Shown: one piece after another, positions 8,017-17,750 of the stretch
Layout: each line of letters starts with the position of its first letter
Position numbering within the stretch: position 1 is the stretch's first letter
Assembly: GCF_006861825.1 (NCBI RefSeq)
Contig: NZ_VDGI01000012.1
Location: 118,034-155,496 of the forward strand
Direction: 5' to 3'
Source of the DNA: Psychrobacillus vulpis
GTDB taxonomy: Bacteria; Bacillota; Bacilli; Bacillales_A; Planococcaceae
DNA: 37,463 nucleotides
Translations under genes and position numbers: made by a program
Notes under the pieces: model-generated
The model's input: the letters and a program-made list of their open reading frames with translations, nothing else
Databases searched by the model: none
What the model was told of the DNA's origin: nothing

Positions 8017-9218
8017 GAACGACTCACCTCCAAGAACGCTTGGGCAAATCTATCTTTCGTCAAAATATGAACGTCAATTCCCCTACTTGCCGCATATTGA
8101 TGCAAAGACGATTCCTCTTTAGGCAGTTTCATCTCTTTTTGTTTCACAACAAAACACGTACAAACACGAAGATTATCAACTGTCTTTTGAATGCTGTCTA
8201 GCCACTCATACGTAAGATTGCTAGTTATATATAACAGGGAAGTTGCTTGACGAATTGCTGAATCGTTTAATATTAATTGGTCCATTGGTTTAGATAAATC
8301 TGCTTGTACTTTTGTTAAATGATACATTACTCGTTGAAGCTGTTCTTCACTTTGAACTGCTGGAATATAAACCCGTGTTTCACCAATCGAAAGAAACGCA
8401 CTAGATGCTTGGTGCCGTACAATCGATTGCATTATAGAAGCCGTCAAATCAACAACATCTTCGAATAAAGGGGATGATGTTCTATCCAGTAGTACAAACA
8501 AATCTTGCGACTGTCGCTCTTCAAATTCTTTCGTCTTTAGTGACTGTGTTCTTGCAAACGATTTCCAATGAATCCATGAAACTCTATCTCCAGGTTGATA
8601 GGATCGCACACCAATTGCCATCGATGTATCCTTCATCGCTAGAATTCTAGATGCCGCAGCCCCTTGGTCATACCTTGATTCTATCGGGATATATACCATA
8701 TCAGTCAGATTAGGAAATACTAAAATCGTTTTCTTATTTGGAATAAAACTTTCTTTCCTTACCCAACCGAATAAATCACTCACTCGAATAATTGTACCTT
8801 CAAGTTCATGCTCACCTCTTGGAATGTGTTCCATCTCATAAGTCCACTTAAATTCTTTTTTCATCCCCCAAAATGTCATCCGCTTCCAAGAGGGAGCTGG
8901 CTGTAAACTATTACTTGCCTTCTCTTCAAAGGTAGTATACATAAGAGGGAAATGATTCTTTCTTTTCACGTGTATAGTGGCTGAAAATTTTCCACCACTA
9001 TATACATGACGGGTTTCAATCGTCCTTTCCACCTCAATCTTAGAAAGGGGATACATAAACAACAGTAGCGAATAAACAGAAATTGGAATGGCAAGATAAA
9101 AAAGAAACCAGCTTACAAAGCCCCCTTGGAACATCGCATAGACAAAAGCCGCAATTAGCAGGGTTGTTAATCCGAAAACCCCTTTTAGCTTCTTTAGTTG
9201 CTTAAACCACTTTATCAT
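8013..9218 (-). CDS. DUF58 domain protein
   Basis: 401 residues. Two hydrophobic segments lie near residues 12-55, then a beta-rich region with paired loops (RKNHFPLMYTTFEE), and the DUF58 core near 205-250 with GDRVSWIHWKSFARTQ followed by a von Willebrand A-like strand DLFVLLDRT. DUF58 proteins partner MoxR ATPases and may act as metal-dependent adaptors. The start overlaps the moxR stop (ATGA) and the stop overlaps the transglutaminase start, showing a tightly coupled three-gene operon. The exact biochemical role is not established. Confidence 0.88.
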   Translation of the reverse strand: MIKWFKQLKKLKGVFGLTTLLIAAFVYAMFQGGFVSWFLFYLAIPISVYSLLLFMYPLSKIEVERTIETRHVYSGGKFSATIHVKRKNHFPLMYTTFEEKASNSLQPAPSWKRMTFWGMKKEFKWTYEMEHIPRGEHELEGTIIRVSDLFGWVRKESFIPNKKTILVFPNLTDMVYIPIESRYDQGAAASRILAMKDTSMAIGVRSYQPGDRVSWIHWKSFARTQSLKTKEFEERQSQDLFVLLDRTSSPLFEDVVDLTASIMQSIVRHQASSAFLSIGETRVYIPAVQSEEQLQRVMYHLTKVQADLSKPMDQLILNDSAIRQATSLLYITSNLTYEWLDSIQKTVDNLRVCTCFVVKQKEMKLPKEESSLHQYAASRGIDVHILTKDRFAQAFLEVSRS

Positions 9219-10165
9219 TGAATTATTTTCCTCTTTATTGGGACTGGCGTTCTTTTCACTATTCTTGAAAGAACTTCTTCCGTTGAAATACCATCATAGC
9301 GAGCTTCTGGTCTTAACATAATGCGATGGCAAAAAACAAATGGTGCTAAATATTGAATATCATCCGGAGTTACATAATCTCTTCCATGCAGCATGGCATA
9401 TGCTTGAGATGCTCGCATTAATGCAATGGAGCCGCGTGGACTCACACCAAGGTAAATGTATGTATCCTCTCTTGTACGATTGGCAAGCTCTACGATATAA
9501 CCTTTCATTGTAGAATCTACTTTAACATCCTTCACTTTCTTTTGAAGGTTGATTAATTCTTCCAATGAAATAACCGCATGCAACTCATCAATTGGCATTC
9601 GTTTTTCTAATCGATTCAGTACTTCTATTTCCTCGCTTGGGTGAGGATAGCCCATTTTTAACTTCATTATAAAACGGTCTAATTGTGCTTCTGGAAGTGG
9701 GTACGTACCTTCATGCTCAATTGGGTTTTGTGTAGCCATTACGAAAAATGGCTTAGGAATAGGCATTGTAACGCCATCAATTGTGACAGATGCTTCCTCC
9801 ATACCTTCTAATAGAGCGGATTGTGTTTTTGGTGAAGTTCGATTTATTTCATCTGCTAATACAATATTCCCTAGAATTGGACCAGGTCTAAATTCGAATT
9901 CCATCTCTTTCGGATTGTAGATTGAAACCCCTACAACATCGGATGGTAATAAATCCGGAGTAAATTGAATTCGCTTAAAATCCGCTCCAATAGATTTAGC
10001 AAGAGCACGAACCATCATCGTTTTTCCCACTCCTGGTACATCCTCTAATAAAACATGGCCATCTGCAAGTAGCGCTATTACTGCCAGTTCTGCAATATTC
10101 TTTTTTCCAATCATTACTTTTTCTATATTTGATATGATAGATTGGATTTGTAAGTGTTCAGTCAT
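9215..10165 (-). CDS. MoxR family AAA+ ATPase
   Basis: 316-residue ATPase predicted to act as a chaperone that remodels the partner proteins encoded downstream. Walker A is GVGKT at about 45-49, Walker B is VLADEIN at about 102-108, and the sensor and arginine-finger regions include QNPIEHEGTYPLPEAQLDRF and SPRGSIAL. The start at 10165 is supported by GGGGG seven bases upstream; a further in-frame ATG at 10231 lacks a ribosome site. It is the first gene of the operon with DUF58 and the transglutaminase-like gene. Confidence 0.92.
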   Translation of the reverse strand: MTEHLQIQSIISNIEKVMIGKKNIAELAVIALLADGHVLLEDVPGVGKTMMVRALAKSIGADFKRIQFTPDLLPSDVVGVSIYNPKEMEFEFRPGPILGNIVLADEINRTSPKTQSALLEGMEEASVTIDGVTMPIPKPFFVMATQNPIEHEGTYPLPEAQLDRFIMKLKMGYPHPSEEIEVLNRLEKRMPIDELHAVISLEELINLQKKVKDVKVDSTMKGYIVELANRTREDTYIYLGVSPRGSIALMRASQAYAMLHGRDYVTPDDIQYLAPFVFCHRIMLRPEARYDGISTEEVLSRIVKRTPVPIKRKIIQ

Positions 10166-10226
10166 TTGATTTCCCCCAACATCTACTATTGATAGATTAG
10201 TTTGAAAATTTATATAACACGTTATT

Positions 10227-10255
10227 AGCATACCGAAATTTACAATCTAATACAA
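10227..10255 (-). promoter_or_regulatory. moxR operon promoter candidate
   Basis: On the minus strand TTGTAT (10250-10255) and TATGCT (10227-10232) have 17-bp spacing, about 60 bp upstream of the chosen moxR start. Both boxes are moderate matches. Confidence 0.35.
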
Positions 10256-10366
10256 ATAAGAAATGTATTAAATAAGAAAAAATTGGAAGAGATAATATAT
10301 AGAATGAAAATGTTGAACTTGGACATAACATCGTTAGTTGTAAACACAATTCATGTCCATCTCAGC

Positions 10367-10428
10367 TGTTTTCCGAAGCTTACCGCTACACTTTCCCGCA
10401 GGAGTCGAGCGGACGCTTCTCCAAACAA
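10367..10428. repeat. GC-rich repeat, family B, short copy
   Basis: Contains GTTTTCCGAAGCTTACCGCT and ends GAGCGGACGCTTCTCCAAA, matching the outer parts of the copy at 31350-31478 and, inverted, the copy at 403-649. The centre is reduced to CCCGCAGGAGTCGAG. Confidence 0.75.
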
Positions 10429-10547
10429 CAAATAAAAAATTTGAATGTTCATCCACCTATTAGATATAAATCGTTGAAATAAATGATACGCACTATTTAT
10501 ATAATAATAGCTCTTTTATAATTTTTCATAACGAATGGATGGAGTGA

Positions 10548-10616
10548 AAAGCGGCGGCTCCTGCGGGATAAGCGTTAGTCGAAGACCCCACAGGGAAGCG
10601 AGGAGGGCACTGAAAA
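10548..10616. repeat. GC-rich repeat unit, family A-like
   Basis: Reads CTCCTGCGGGATAAGCG, then GAAGACCCCACAGGG and AGCGAGGAGGGCACTGAAAAA. It shares the core with the family-A elements and ends in the CACTGAAAAA module that also forms the tip of the 156-bp insert elsewhere in the window. Confidence 0.75.
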
Positions 10617-10620
10617 ACTC

Positions 10621-10750
10621 GAATTAGTATTTTTATAGGAACTAATTGCTGTATTTATTTAAGAGAATTTAGCGCGACGCATGAGACTCCTGCGGGAAAG
10701 CGAGACAGACGAGACCCCGCACGAAGCAGAGGAGGACACTGAAAAACTGT
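10621..10750. repeat. GC-rich repeat, family D (full copy)
   Basis: Shares a leader, TTTTTATAGGAACTAATTGC, and AATTTAGCGCGACGCATGAG with the copy truncated by the window end (37345-37463), in the same orientation. The body is GACTCCTGCGGGAAAGCGAG and the end is GGACACTGAAAAACT. A broken inverted piece lies at 15986-16050. Confidence 0.8.
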
Positions 10751-10783
10751 CTATTTTTTTAAGATAAATACTTTTTCATTTCT

Positions 10784-10899
10784 AGAAAATCGTTGAAAAA
10801 GCGACACTCCTGCGGGAATAGCGTTGGCCGAAGACCCCGCAGCACAGCGAGGAGGCTAAGGCAACGCCCGCGGAAAGGGAGCCGTTTCAACGATGTTCT
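10784..10899. repeat. GC-rich repeat, family A, unoccupied 116-bp copy
   Basis: Bounded by terminal inverted repeats AGAAAATCGTTGAAA (left) and TTTCAACGATGTTCT (right, one mismatch). The body reads ACTCCTGCGGGAATAGCG, GAAGACCCCGCAGC and CGCCCGCGGAAAGGGAGCC. It is the same element as at 32236-32520 and 36210-36489 but without the 156-bp insert, and so serves as the empty-site reference. Confidence 0.85.
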
Positions 10900-10947
10900 T
10901 ATTTATTGGGTTATTGTACAACTCTTTCGCAAAGCTGATTATAGGGA

Positions 10948-11015
10948 CATTTCAGTCCCCTCAAGCAGAGCGAAGGAGGAGGCTCGTCGCTCGCCCGCGG
11001 AAAGCGGATGCCAAA
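10948..11015. repeat. GC-rich repeat fragment
   Basis: Contains GAAGGAGGAGGCTCGTCGCT followed by CGCCCGCGGAAAGCGG. The same module order appears at 30380-30433 with slight divergence. No gene is supported here; the open frame through 10793-11032 is a translation of repeats. Confidence 0.65.
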
Positions 11016-11061
11016 GCGCAAAATTCTCCTAGGACTATTTGATAGAAAATTTATTAGAATA

Positions 11062-11131
11062 ACACTTTTTCAGTGCCCTTGAAGCGAAGAGGCTGAGGCA
11101 ACGCCCGCGGAAAGCGTCCGATTGTAACGGA
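11062..11131. repeat. GC-rich repeat fragment with TTTTTCAGTG tip
   Basis: Starts with the CTTTTTCAGTGCCC tip (inverse of the CACTGAAAAA module), then GAAGCGAAGAGGCTGAGGCA and ACGCCCGCGGAAAGCGTCCG. It looks like a rearranged or truncated family-A unit. Confidence 0.65.
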
Positions 11132-11203
11132 ATCCTTTGACAAAAGACTATGAATACTGTGTTCATGACATACCAGGTTTTATTCATTCTTATCTTTAAA
11201 AAA

Positions 11204-11234
11204 AGCCGAGCTGTTTAATGCAAACAGCTCGGCT
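11204..11234 (-). terminator. pncB-nadE operon terminator
   Basis: On the minus strand AGCCGAGCTGTTT pairs with AAACAGCTCGGCT around a short loop and is followed by a run of seven T. It lies about 35 bp past the nadE stop. Confidence 0.9.
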
Positions 11235-11268
11235 CTTGTTATAAATTTAGTCGATAAAAAGTGAAGTA

Positions 11269-12096
11269 TCACTTCCAAAAATCATCAAATACTGTAATCG
11301 GCATATGTCGTTTATGCATAGAGCGATTATAATATCCTTCAATTATTTCTTGCGTCTCTTTGGAAACTATCTTGCCTTCTAAATAATCATCAATTTCCTC
11401 ATAGCTTACACCTAGTGCAACCTCATCAGGAAGTGCAGGTCTATTTTCTTCTAAATCTGCGGTTGGAACTTTTAAGTATAGATGTTCTGGACAACCTAAA
11501 TGCGCAAGTATTTGCTTCCCTTGTCTTTTATTCAATCGGAATATTGGTGCTAAATCCACACCGCCATCACCATATTTTGTATAAAAACCAGTGACTGCTT
11601 CCGCTGCATGGTCGGTACCAAGAACAACACCGCTGTACATAGCAGCAATAGAATATTGTGCCTTCATTCGTTCCCTTGCTTTTTCATTTCCTTTTGCAAA
11701 ATCGGACAATGTGACTCCAGCTTCAGCAAGTGTACGTGCACTTGCATCCACCGCTTCTTTAATATTGATTGTAATTCGCTTTGATGGTTGAATAAATTCT
11801 AATGCGTCTTGACGCTCTACCTCATCAAATTGCACACCATATGGTAGACTCACTGCTATAAAAGTATATTTTTCTTCGCCTACTTCTTCATTTAATTCAT
11901 CCACTGCAAGTTGTGCAAGTTTACCTGTAAGTGTTGAATCTTGCCCTCCAGAAATACCTAATACCATGCTCTTCAAGAATGGATGCTTTGTTAAATAGGC
12001 TTTCATAAGGTCAATACTTAGTCTAATTTCTTCTTCCACATTAATGATCGGTTTTACTTTTAACGCTTCGATAATCTCTAGTTGCTTTGTAGACAT
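11269..12096 (-). CDS. nadE: ammonia-dependent NAD+ synthetase
   Basis: Makes NAD+ from deamido-NAD+ (nicotinate adenine dinucleotide), ATP and ammonia in the cytoplasm. 275 residues, typical of the short NH3-dependent form with no glutaminase domain. The pyrophosphatase loop GISGGQDST is near 48-56, and the NAD-site motifs [20 protein letters not shown] and [11 protein letters not shown] are present. The start at 12096 lies two bases after the pncB stop; its GGAGG ribosome site is inside the last pncB codons, so the genes are translationally linked. Together they form a nicotinate salvage unit. Confidence 0.96.
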   Translation of the reverse strand: MSTKQLEIIEALKVKPIINVEEEIRLSIDLMKAYLTKHPFLKSMVLGISGGQDSTLTGKLAQLAVDELNEEVGEEKYTFIAVSLPYGVQFDEVERQDALEFIQPSKRITINIKEAVDASARTLAEAGVTLSDFAKGNEKARERMKAQYSIAAMYSGVVLGTDHAAEAVTGFYTKYGDGGVDLAPIFRLNKRQGKQILAHLGCPEHLYLKVPTADLEENRPALPDEVALGVSYEEIDDYLEGKIVSKETQEIIEGYYNRSMHKRHMPITVFDDFWK

Positions 12097-12098
12097 TA

Positions 12099-13580
12099 TT
12101 AGAAACCTCCATTTTGTGCAATAAGATTGTGTTCCATTTCTTTTATTTCTTGAATATTTCTCATCTTATTGTCCCAACATTTTTGGCTCAAATCGACTGG
12201 ATATTCTTCCGGATTCAGTGAACGCTTATATTCATCCCATAACAAATCTAAGTTGTCATGAGCATATTTTTGCATTTCCTCTAAAGTCGGATTTTCATAA
12301 ATAACTTGTCCATTTTCTATAACTTTTACATGTAAGTCTTTCGCTTCAAAGTTCGTCACAAACTTCGATACAAATGTGTGTACTGGATGGAACATTTTTA
12401 AACGTTCTTCATGCGTTGGATCTTCATCATGCATCGTAATGTAATCACCTTCCGCTTTTCCATTTTCTTTATCGATAATTCGGAAAAGCTTCTTTTGGCC
12501 AGGTGTTGTTACTTTTTCTGTTGTAGATGAAATTTTGATCGTATCTTCCATTCTGCCTTCTTCGTTTTCAATAGAAACAATTTTATAAACTGCACCGAGT
12601 GCAGGCTGATCGTACGCCGTAATAAGCTTCGTTCCAATACCCCAGCTGTCTACTTTTGCTCCTTGTGCTTTTAAGTTTAAAATTGTATATTCATCTAAAT
12701 CATTTGAAACAATAATCTTCGCATCAGTAAATCCAGCTTTGTCTAGCATTTTTCTAGATTCCTTTGAAAGGAACGAAATATCTCCAGAGTCTAAACGAAT
12801 TCCGATAAAATTAATTTTATCACCAAGCTCTTTTGCCACTTTTATCGCTGTAGGTACACCCGTTTTCAACGTATTGTACGTGTCCACTAAAAAGACGCAA
12901 TCTTTATGTCTTTTTGCATATGAATGAAAAGCTTCATATTCACTTTTATACGCTTGAACAAGTGAATGTGCATGTGTCCCTGAAACAGGTATACCAAACA
13001 TTTTCCCTGCACGGACATTACTTGTTGACTCAATTCCACCTATATACGCTGCTCGAGTACCCCAAATCGCTGCATCCATTTCATGTGCACGTCTAGATCC
13101 AAACTCCATCGCAACTTCATCTTTTATAACTTGTTTAATACGAGATCCTTTAGTAGCAATAAGCGTTTGGTAGTTCACAATATTTAATAATGCTGTTTCC
13201 ACAAGCTGCGCTTCTGCTAATGTGGATTCGATTCGCATAATAGGTTCGTTAGGAAACACAAGCTCCCCCTCAACCATCGAATAGACATCTCCGGTAAAAC
13301 GAACTGTACGTAAATAATCGATGAAATCTTCTCGATATCCGAGCTCTTGCTGTAAATATTCTAGATCACTTTCAGTGAAATGAAAATCTCGTAAAAAATC
13401 CAGACATCTTTCAAGTCCTGCAAAAATTCCGTATCCATTTCCAAACGGAAGCTTTCTGAAAAATAATTCAAAAACTGATTTTCTTTCATGCATATTATCA
13501 GCCCAATAAGATTCGGCCATATTTATTTGATATAAATCTGTATGTAAAGCTAAACCATCGTCTGAATAATTGTTTTTCAT
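12099..13580 (-). CDS. pncB: nicotinate phosphoribosyltransferase
   Basis: Converts nicotinate and PRPP to nicotinate mononucleotide, the entry step of the Preiss-Handler route to NAD+. 493 residues, with the N-terminal [15 protein letters not shown], the central RRAHEMDAA stretch and [12 protein letters not shown], which contains the His phosphorylated in this family, followed by the phosphate-site segment [10 protein letters not shown]. The start has AAGGGG six bases upstream. nadE follows immediately in the same operon, giving salvage from nicotinate to deamido-NAD+ and on to NAD+, with the nadD step encoded elsewhere. Confidence 0.95.
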   Translation of the reverse strand: MKNNYSDDGLALHTDLYQINMAESYWADNMHERKSVFELFFRKLPFGNGYGIFAGLERCLDFLRDFHFTESDLEYLQQELGYREDFIDYLRTVRFTGDVYSMVEGELVFPNEPIMRIESTLAEAQLVETALLNIVNYQTLIATKGSRIKQVIKDEVAMEFGSRRAHEMDAAIWGTRAAYIGGIESTSNVRAGKMFGIPVSGTHAHSLVQAYKSEYEAFHSYAKRHKDCVFLVDTYNTLKTGVPTAIKVAKELGDKINFIGIRLDSGDISFLSKESRKMLDKAGFTDAKIIVSNDLDEYTILNLKAQGAKVDSWGIGTKLITAYDQPALGAVYKIVSIENEEGRMEDTIKISSTTEKVTTPGQKKLFRIIDKENGKAEGDYITMHDEDPTHEERLKMFHPVHTFVSKFVTNFEAKDLHVKVIENGQVIYENPTLEEMQKYAHDNLDLLWDEYKRSLNPEEYPVDLSQKCWDNKMRNIQEIKEMEHNLIAQNGGF

Positions 13581-13676
13581 GAATATCCCCTTCTCATAAC
13601 TATTGAACTAAGTATACACCATTTACCCTTTTTCTTGGATAATTAATCACTTCTATATACTTCTTAAAATAATTAA

Positions 13677-13712
13677 AAACTGTCCAATACAATGAAGCAT
13701 TGGACAGTTTTA
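13677..13712 (-). terminator. aminotransferase gene terminator
   Basis: On the minus strand AAACTGTCCAATGC and the pairing GTATTGGACAGTTT form a strong stem followed by TTTTAATT. It separates the aminotransferase gene from pncB downstream. Confidence 0.85.
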
Positions 13713-13724
13713 CTTTTCAGGTCA

Positions 13725-15008
13725 TTATTTTGATAAGTCTTGGCATCCTTCGTAAATCAAATCGAAAAGCTCTTCAATATCATTTTCTTCTACACATGAA
13801 AATGCAACGCGGATGTCTGTTTTATTGCTAGCAATTACGCCAACTCCATACTTGTCTAGTAAATGAAGTCGAAGTTCCTCTGCATCGATATCATTGAGTT
13901 TTAAGCACATGAAATAACCAGAGTTAAATGGATAGTAAGTCCAAAATGGAGCGTATTTTTCGTTAGCAAGCACTTGTTTCGTTTTCACCGCACGTCCTTG
14001 CATAATTTGGAATTTTTCTTCTTTTTCTTTTAAGTATTCTTCAGATTGTAAAGATTCCAAAAGAATCGTTTGTGATATATGAGATCCGCTAGAGATTGTT
14101 CCTCGGATGATGCCTTTTGTTTTTTGCTCTAGTGCATCTAAAACATCTGGATCCGCCGCATATGTGATAAACCCTACACGTAATCCCCATACATAATTTT
14201 CTTTCGTTGCACCATCGATTTTCACCGGCAAAATATTAGGATGTATGTCTGCTAATAGACCAAATAGTGACTCTCTAATAGAATCTTCATAAAATAATCC
14301 AAAATAAGCGTCATCTAATAAAACAACTAACTTAGTACCTGAAGCTGCTACGTCTTTTATTACTTGAACAATTGCATTTGCATCTTCAATAGATGGTGTG
14401 AAACCAGTTGGATTGTTTGGGAAATTTAATAATACAATCGCTTTTTCTTTTTGTTTCTCTAATGTTTCGCGGAAAGCATCTACATGGAACCCGCCATTTT
14501 CGTTAAACAATGGGAATGTTTCAACACGACCGCCTCTTCGAATTTGAAACACAGTATTGTAGTTACCCCAATATTGCTCTGGTGTAATAAGTACGTCACC
14601 TGGATTCATAAATAAGTCCGCTGCAATACTTAACCCGTGCGTCAGTGCACTAGTAATAATTGGTAGACCAATTGATTTATTTTGCATAGAAGGGTTGTCA
14701 GCTAATAATTTTTCTTTCCATATAGAACGTAATAATTCTTTTCCTTGTGGTGCAGCATATGGGTAGATATCTTTTGGAGCATACCCTAATTTTTCTTGTA
14801 TATGACGGAAATGCATAGGTTCTCCATTTTCCGTTGCAATTCCAATAGTTGCGTTAAAACGATGTGCTTTTTTCCCTGCTTCTGCACTTTGACTTAGGAT
14901 ACCTTTTGGATAGTATAAGTTCTTTCCTAAATCAGATAACATATCATAAATTGCAGGACTCTCTTTTTGCATTTTTTCATTTAATTGTACAGCTAAAGCA
15001 TTCATCAT
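13725..15008 (-). CDS. class I/II PLP-dependent aminotransferase
   Basis: 428-residue cytoplasmic aminotransferase of fold type I. Visible marks are the PLP-phosphate and ring region TSALTHGLSIAADLF, the substrate loop NFPNNPTGFTPS, the Asp in VVLLDDAYFGLFYEDS that contacts the pyridine nitrogen, and the Schiff-base lysine region DGATKENYVWGLRVGF. The start at 15008 is six bases after GGAGG; upstream in-frame codons to 15050 lack a ribosome site. It stands alone between exoA and pncB. The amino acid specificity cannot be read from sequence; aromatic or aspartate-like substrates are possible. Confidence 0.85.
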   Translation of the reverse strand: MMNALAVQLNEKMQKESPAIYDMLSDLGKNLYYPKGILSQSAEAGKKAHRFNATIGIATENGEPMHFRHIQEKLGYAPKDIYPYAAPQGKELLRSIWKEKLLADNPSMQNKSIGLPIITSALTHGLSIAADLFMNPGDVLITPEQYWGNYNTVFQIRRGGRVETFPLFNENGGFHVDAFRETLEKQKEKAIVLLNFPNNPTGFTPSIEDANAIVQVIKDVAASGTKLVVLLDDAYFGLFYEDSIRESLFGLLADIHPNILPVKIDGATKENYVWGLRVGFITYAADPDVLDALEQKTKGIIRGTISSGSHISQTILLESLQSEEYLKEKEEKFQIMQGRAVKTKQVLANEKYAPFWTYYPFNSGYFMCLKLNDIDAEELRLHLLDKYGVGVIASNKTDIRVAFSCVEENDIEELFDLIYEGCQDLSK

Positions 15009-15115
15009 TAGGGACCTCCAGATAGTTGATTTAGCAATATTGTACTCCATTTTGCTAAAGTAGTGTACCTTTTGAAAAAAATTATATATATTTCACATCT
15101 TTACTCCGAATTCAT

Positions 15116-15868
15116 TTACTGAAGTTCCAAAATAACTGGGCAATGATCACTACCTAGTACATGAGTATCAATAGATGCATCCTTTAGCATCGGAGCCAAT
15201 CTTTCAGAAGCTATAAAATAATCAATTCTCCATCCAATATTCCGCTCTCTCACTTTATTCATATAAGACCACCATGAATAAGCATCCTCTCGATCTGGGT
15301 AAAAATAACGGAATGTATCCACAAATCCTTCAGCTAATAAGTCTGTCATCTTTCCACGTTCTTCAGTGGTAAAACCAGAGTTACCTCTATTGGACTTAGC
15401 GTTTTTCAAATCAATTTCCTCATGTGCCACATTTAAATCCCCACACATAATGACAGGCTTCACACTATCAAGCTCTTTCAAATATGCACGCATGTCATCT
15501 TCCCATTCTATACGGTAAGGAAGTCTTGTTAAATCACGTTTTGCATTCGGAGTATATACATTTACTAAGTAAAAGTCTTCGAATTCAAGAGTAATAATTC
15601 TCCCTTCATCTTCCGTCTCTATTTCCCCCACACCATATTTCACTGAAAGTGGCTTCACTTTTGTAAACACAGCAGTTCCAGAATACCCCTTCTTCAAAGC
15701 ATAATTCCAATATTGTGAATACCCATCTAGGTTCAACTCTATTTGTCCTTCTTGCAGCTTCGTCTCCTGCAAACAAAAAATATCTGCATTCACTTCATTA
15801 AAATAATCTATAAAACCTTTTTGCACACATGCACGAAGTCCATTCACATTCCAAGAAACTAGTTTCAT
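15116..15868 (-). CDS. exoA: exodeoxyribonuclease III / AP endonuclease
   Basis: 250-residue Mg-dependent DNA-repair nuclease of the exonuclease-endonuclease-phosphatase fold; it cuts at abasic sites and trims 3' ends. Motifs: MKLVSWNVNGLRA at the N-terminus, the metal ligand Glu at about 35 (CLQETKLQ), VYTPNAKRDL, GDLNVAHEEIDLKN, and the catalytic Asp-His near the C-terminus (LGSDHCPVIL). The start at 15868 is supported by GGAGGG seven bases upstream; the longer frame begins in intergenic repeat sequence and is rejected. Length fits the Bacillus ExoA type. Confidence 0.95.
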   Translation of the reverse strand: MKLVSWNVNGLRACVQKGFIDYFNEVNADIFCLQETKLQEGQIELNLDGYSQYWNYALKKGYSGTAVFTKVKPLSVKYGVGEIETEDEGRIITLEFEDFYLVNVYTPNAKRDLTRLPYRIEWEDDMRAYLKELDSVKPVIMCGDLNVAHEEIDLKNAKSNRGNSGFTTEERGKMTDLLAEGFVDTFRYFYPDREDAYSWWSYMNKVRERNIGWRIDYFIASERLAPMLKDASIDTHVLGSDHCPVILELQ

Positions 15869-15985
15869 ATGTATTCCCTCCAAAATAAAAACCCACTCAA
15901 AGGACAAGTGCCCTAAAAAGTGGCATTCTAATAAATTCTCTAACAAATAACAGCTACTAGAATTTAGTGCTTTAGCATTCGCTTC

Positions 15986-16050
15986 TCTCATGCGTCGCGT
16001 AGTTCCTATAACATACTAGGATCAAGTTTTTCAGTGCCTTCCAAACCATC
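15986..16050. repeat. degenerate, inverted family-D repeat piece
   Basis: Contains CATGCGTCGCGTAGTTCCTA, the inverse of the family-D leader with an internal deletion, followed after a gap by GTTTTTCAGTGCCTTCC, the inverse of its terminal module. The GC-rich body is missing. Confidence 0.6.
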
Positions 16051-16196
16051 GAGCTATTTCTTCTATTATAATCTTTTTTAAATAAAATAGTTATTGATTC
16101 ACATTTGTTACACTTGAAATATATTATTAAATCAACATGGAACTTTCCAACTCTTTTCTTCATCTAAGAGATAAGTGCAGAAAGGAGCATACGGAA

Positions 16197-16739
16197 TTGG
16201 ACACACTCAAACTTATAAAAAAGGCACAAAAAGGTAATATAACCTCATTTGAACTTTTAATCACCCATTACAAACAAGCAATGTACTACATGGCTAAAAC
16301 AATTTTGAAAAACGATGAAGATTGCGCGGATGCGATTCAAGAAAGTATCATCAAAGCATTTTTGAACATTCATAAATTAAAGGAGCCATCCTATTTTAAA
16401 ACTTGGTTGATACGCATTGTGATGAATGAAAGTTACCACTTACTAAGGAAGTCAACTAACATTATTCCATTAGATTCGATTCTTGAGCCTTCTTACAATC
16501 ATCCCATGTCTGACTATCTTGAAATTGAAGAAGCGTTGGACCATTTATCTAATGACCATAGACAACTATTAATACTTTTTTACACGGTTGGGTTGAGCAT
16601 CAAAGAAATAGCAGACGTACTAGATTTGCCCGAAAACACAGTAAAAAGTAAAATGCACCGAGCGAGACAAAAAATGAAAGATTACTTAACTGAAAAAGAA
16701 ACGGAGGAACATTCATGGACAAGTGGGAAAAGTTTTTAA
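16197..16739 (+). CDS. ECF-type RNA polymerase sigma factor
   Basis: Alternative sigma factor of about 180 residues with region 2 (NITSFELLITHYKQAMYYMA, DEDCADAIQESIIKAFLNI) and region 4 (DHLSNDHRQLLILFY, KEIADVLDLPENTVKSKMHR). The TTG at 16197 is chosen because AAGGAG lies about nine bases upstream and the protein then begins at the usual region-2 helix; the open frame extends to 16137 with no ribosome site. Its last codons overlap the next gene, a DUF4179 membrane protein, the standard arrangement for a sigma/anti-sigma pair. The inducing signal is not visible. Confidence 0.9.
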   Translation: MDTLKLIKKAQKGNITSFELLITHYKQAMYYMAKTILKNDEDCADAIQESIIKAFLNIHKLKEPSYFKTWLIRIVMNESYHLLRKSTNIIPLDSILEPSYNHPMSDYLEIEEALDHLSNDHRQLLILFYTVGLSIKEIADVLDLPENTVKSKMHRARQKMKDYLTEKETEEHSWTSGKSF

Positions 16740-17743
16740 CAGAAAAACAAAACGATGATTTACCTGAATCTGTTGAACTAGGCATTCAGAAGGCATTCGA
16801 ACGATTACCGAAAAAAAAATTTAAAGCCCGAACTACGGGGATTATCGCCGCCGCTGTTTTGTTTTTATCCATTATTGTCGGTTCCATCTTTTCTCCAGCA
16901 ATGGCCACAACGCTTCAATCTATTCCGGTAGTAGGATCACTTTTTGAATGGCTACAAGTAACAGATGAAGGAATAAAAACATCCGTCAAACAAGGAATTG
17001 CTACAGAACATAGTCTTGAAATGCAAATAGATGGTCATAAGCTTCTAATAGAGGAAACGATGTTTGATGGTAGTCGATTAGCCATTAGTTTCGTCGTAGA
17101 AGCCAATAGCCAGAGGGAAGTGATAAAACTATTAGATCGTATGATTTATAAAATTAACGATATACGATATCAAGAGTGGGGAAAACATTTACGAATTGAT
17201 ATGCAGGAAGAACCTGTGTCCGATGGTCTTTATGCCGGAGTATACATTCTAAAAACACAAAAGCCATTACCAGAGGAGTTTAATTTCTCCATCAAATCCG
17301 ACAACTCGTGGGTGCCGATTCCAATTGTTTCAAAAGGCGACCATACTGTCCTTGATATTCAAAAAGAAAAACAAAATGAAGAATTATCCATTTTGTATAA
17401 AGATATATCTTTTTATCCATCTAACATTATCTTGTCATTTGAGGAAAAGGAAACGGTCGAACACTATATAGCATTAAGAGATACAGGGAAACAACTTATC
17501 TACAATATTTTTGATGAAAACGGAGATCCAGTACCTATTATTTTTGGAGATGGTGAAGGAGGGGAGTATATAAATAAGCGGTTAAATATGCGTTACACAT
17601 ACTTCGTACCGACAAAAGAAAAGTCCTATAAAGAGTTGACGATTGTACCCACAATTATTAATTACAAGGATGGAGAAGAGCTTGAAAAACTAGAAAACCT
17701 ATCCTACACAATCGATCTAAGTCGTCCAGAATACAATAATTAA
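16715..17743 (+). CDS. DUF4179 membrane protein, putative anti-sigma factor
   Basis: 342 residues: a short cytoplasmic N-terminus (1-40) with the helix LPESVELGIQKAFERLPKKK, one transmembrane helix at about 41-60, and a large extracytoplasmic domain of the DUF4179 type (SLEMQIDGHKLLIEETMFDG, AISFVVEA). The start overlaps the sigma gene by 25 bases and has GGAGG nine bases upstream. The layout, an N-terminal inhibitor segment and outside sensor domain encoded with an ECF sigma factor, supports an anti-sigma role; that role is inferred. Confidence 0.85.
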   Translation: MDKWEKFLTEKQNDDLPESVELGIQKAFERLPKKKFKARTTGIIAAAVLFLSIIVGSIFSPAMATTLQSIPVVGSLFEWLQVTDEGIKTSVKQGIATEHSLEMQIDGHKLLIEETMFDGSRLAISFVVEANSQREVIKLLDRMIYKINDIRYQEWGKHLRIDMQEEPVSDGLYAGVYILKTQKPLPEEFNFSIKSDNSWVPIPIVSKGDHTVLDIQKEKQNEELSILYKDISFYPSNIILSFEEKETVEHYIALRDTGKQLIYNIFDENGDPVPIIFGDGEGGEYINKRLNMRYTYFVPTKEKSYKELTIVPTIINYKDGEELEKLENLSYTIDLSRPEYNN

Positions 17744-17750
17744 TCATACA

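Noticed and set aside
10793-11032. 79-residue basic frame
   Set aside because: It spans several repeat modules; Arg-rich composition comes from the GC-rich units and no ribosome site precedes it.
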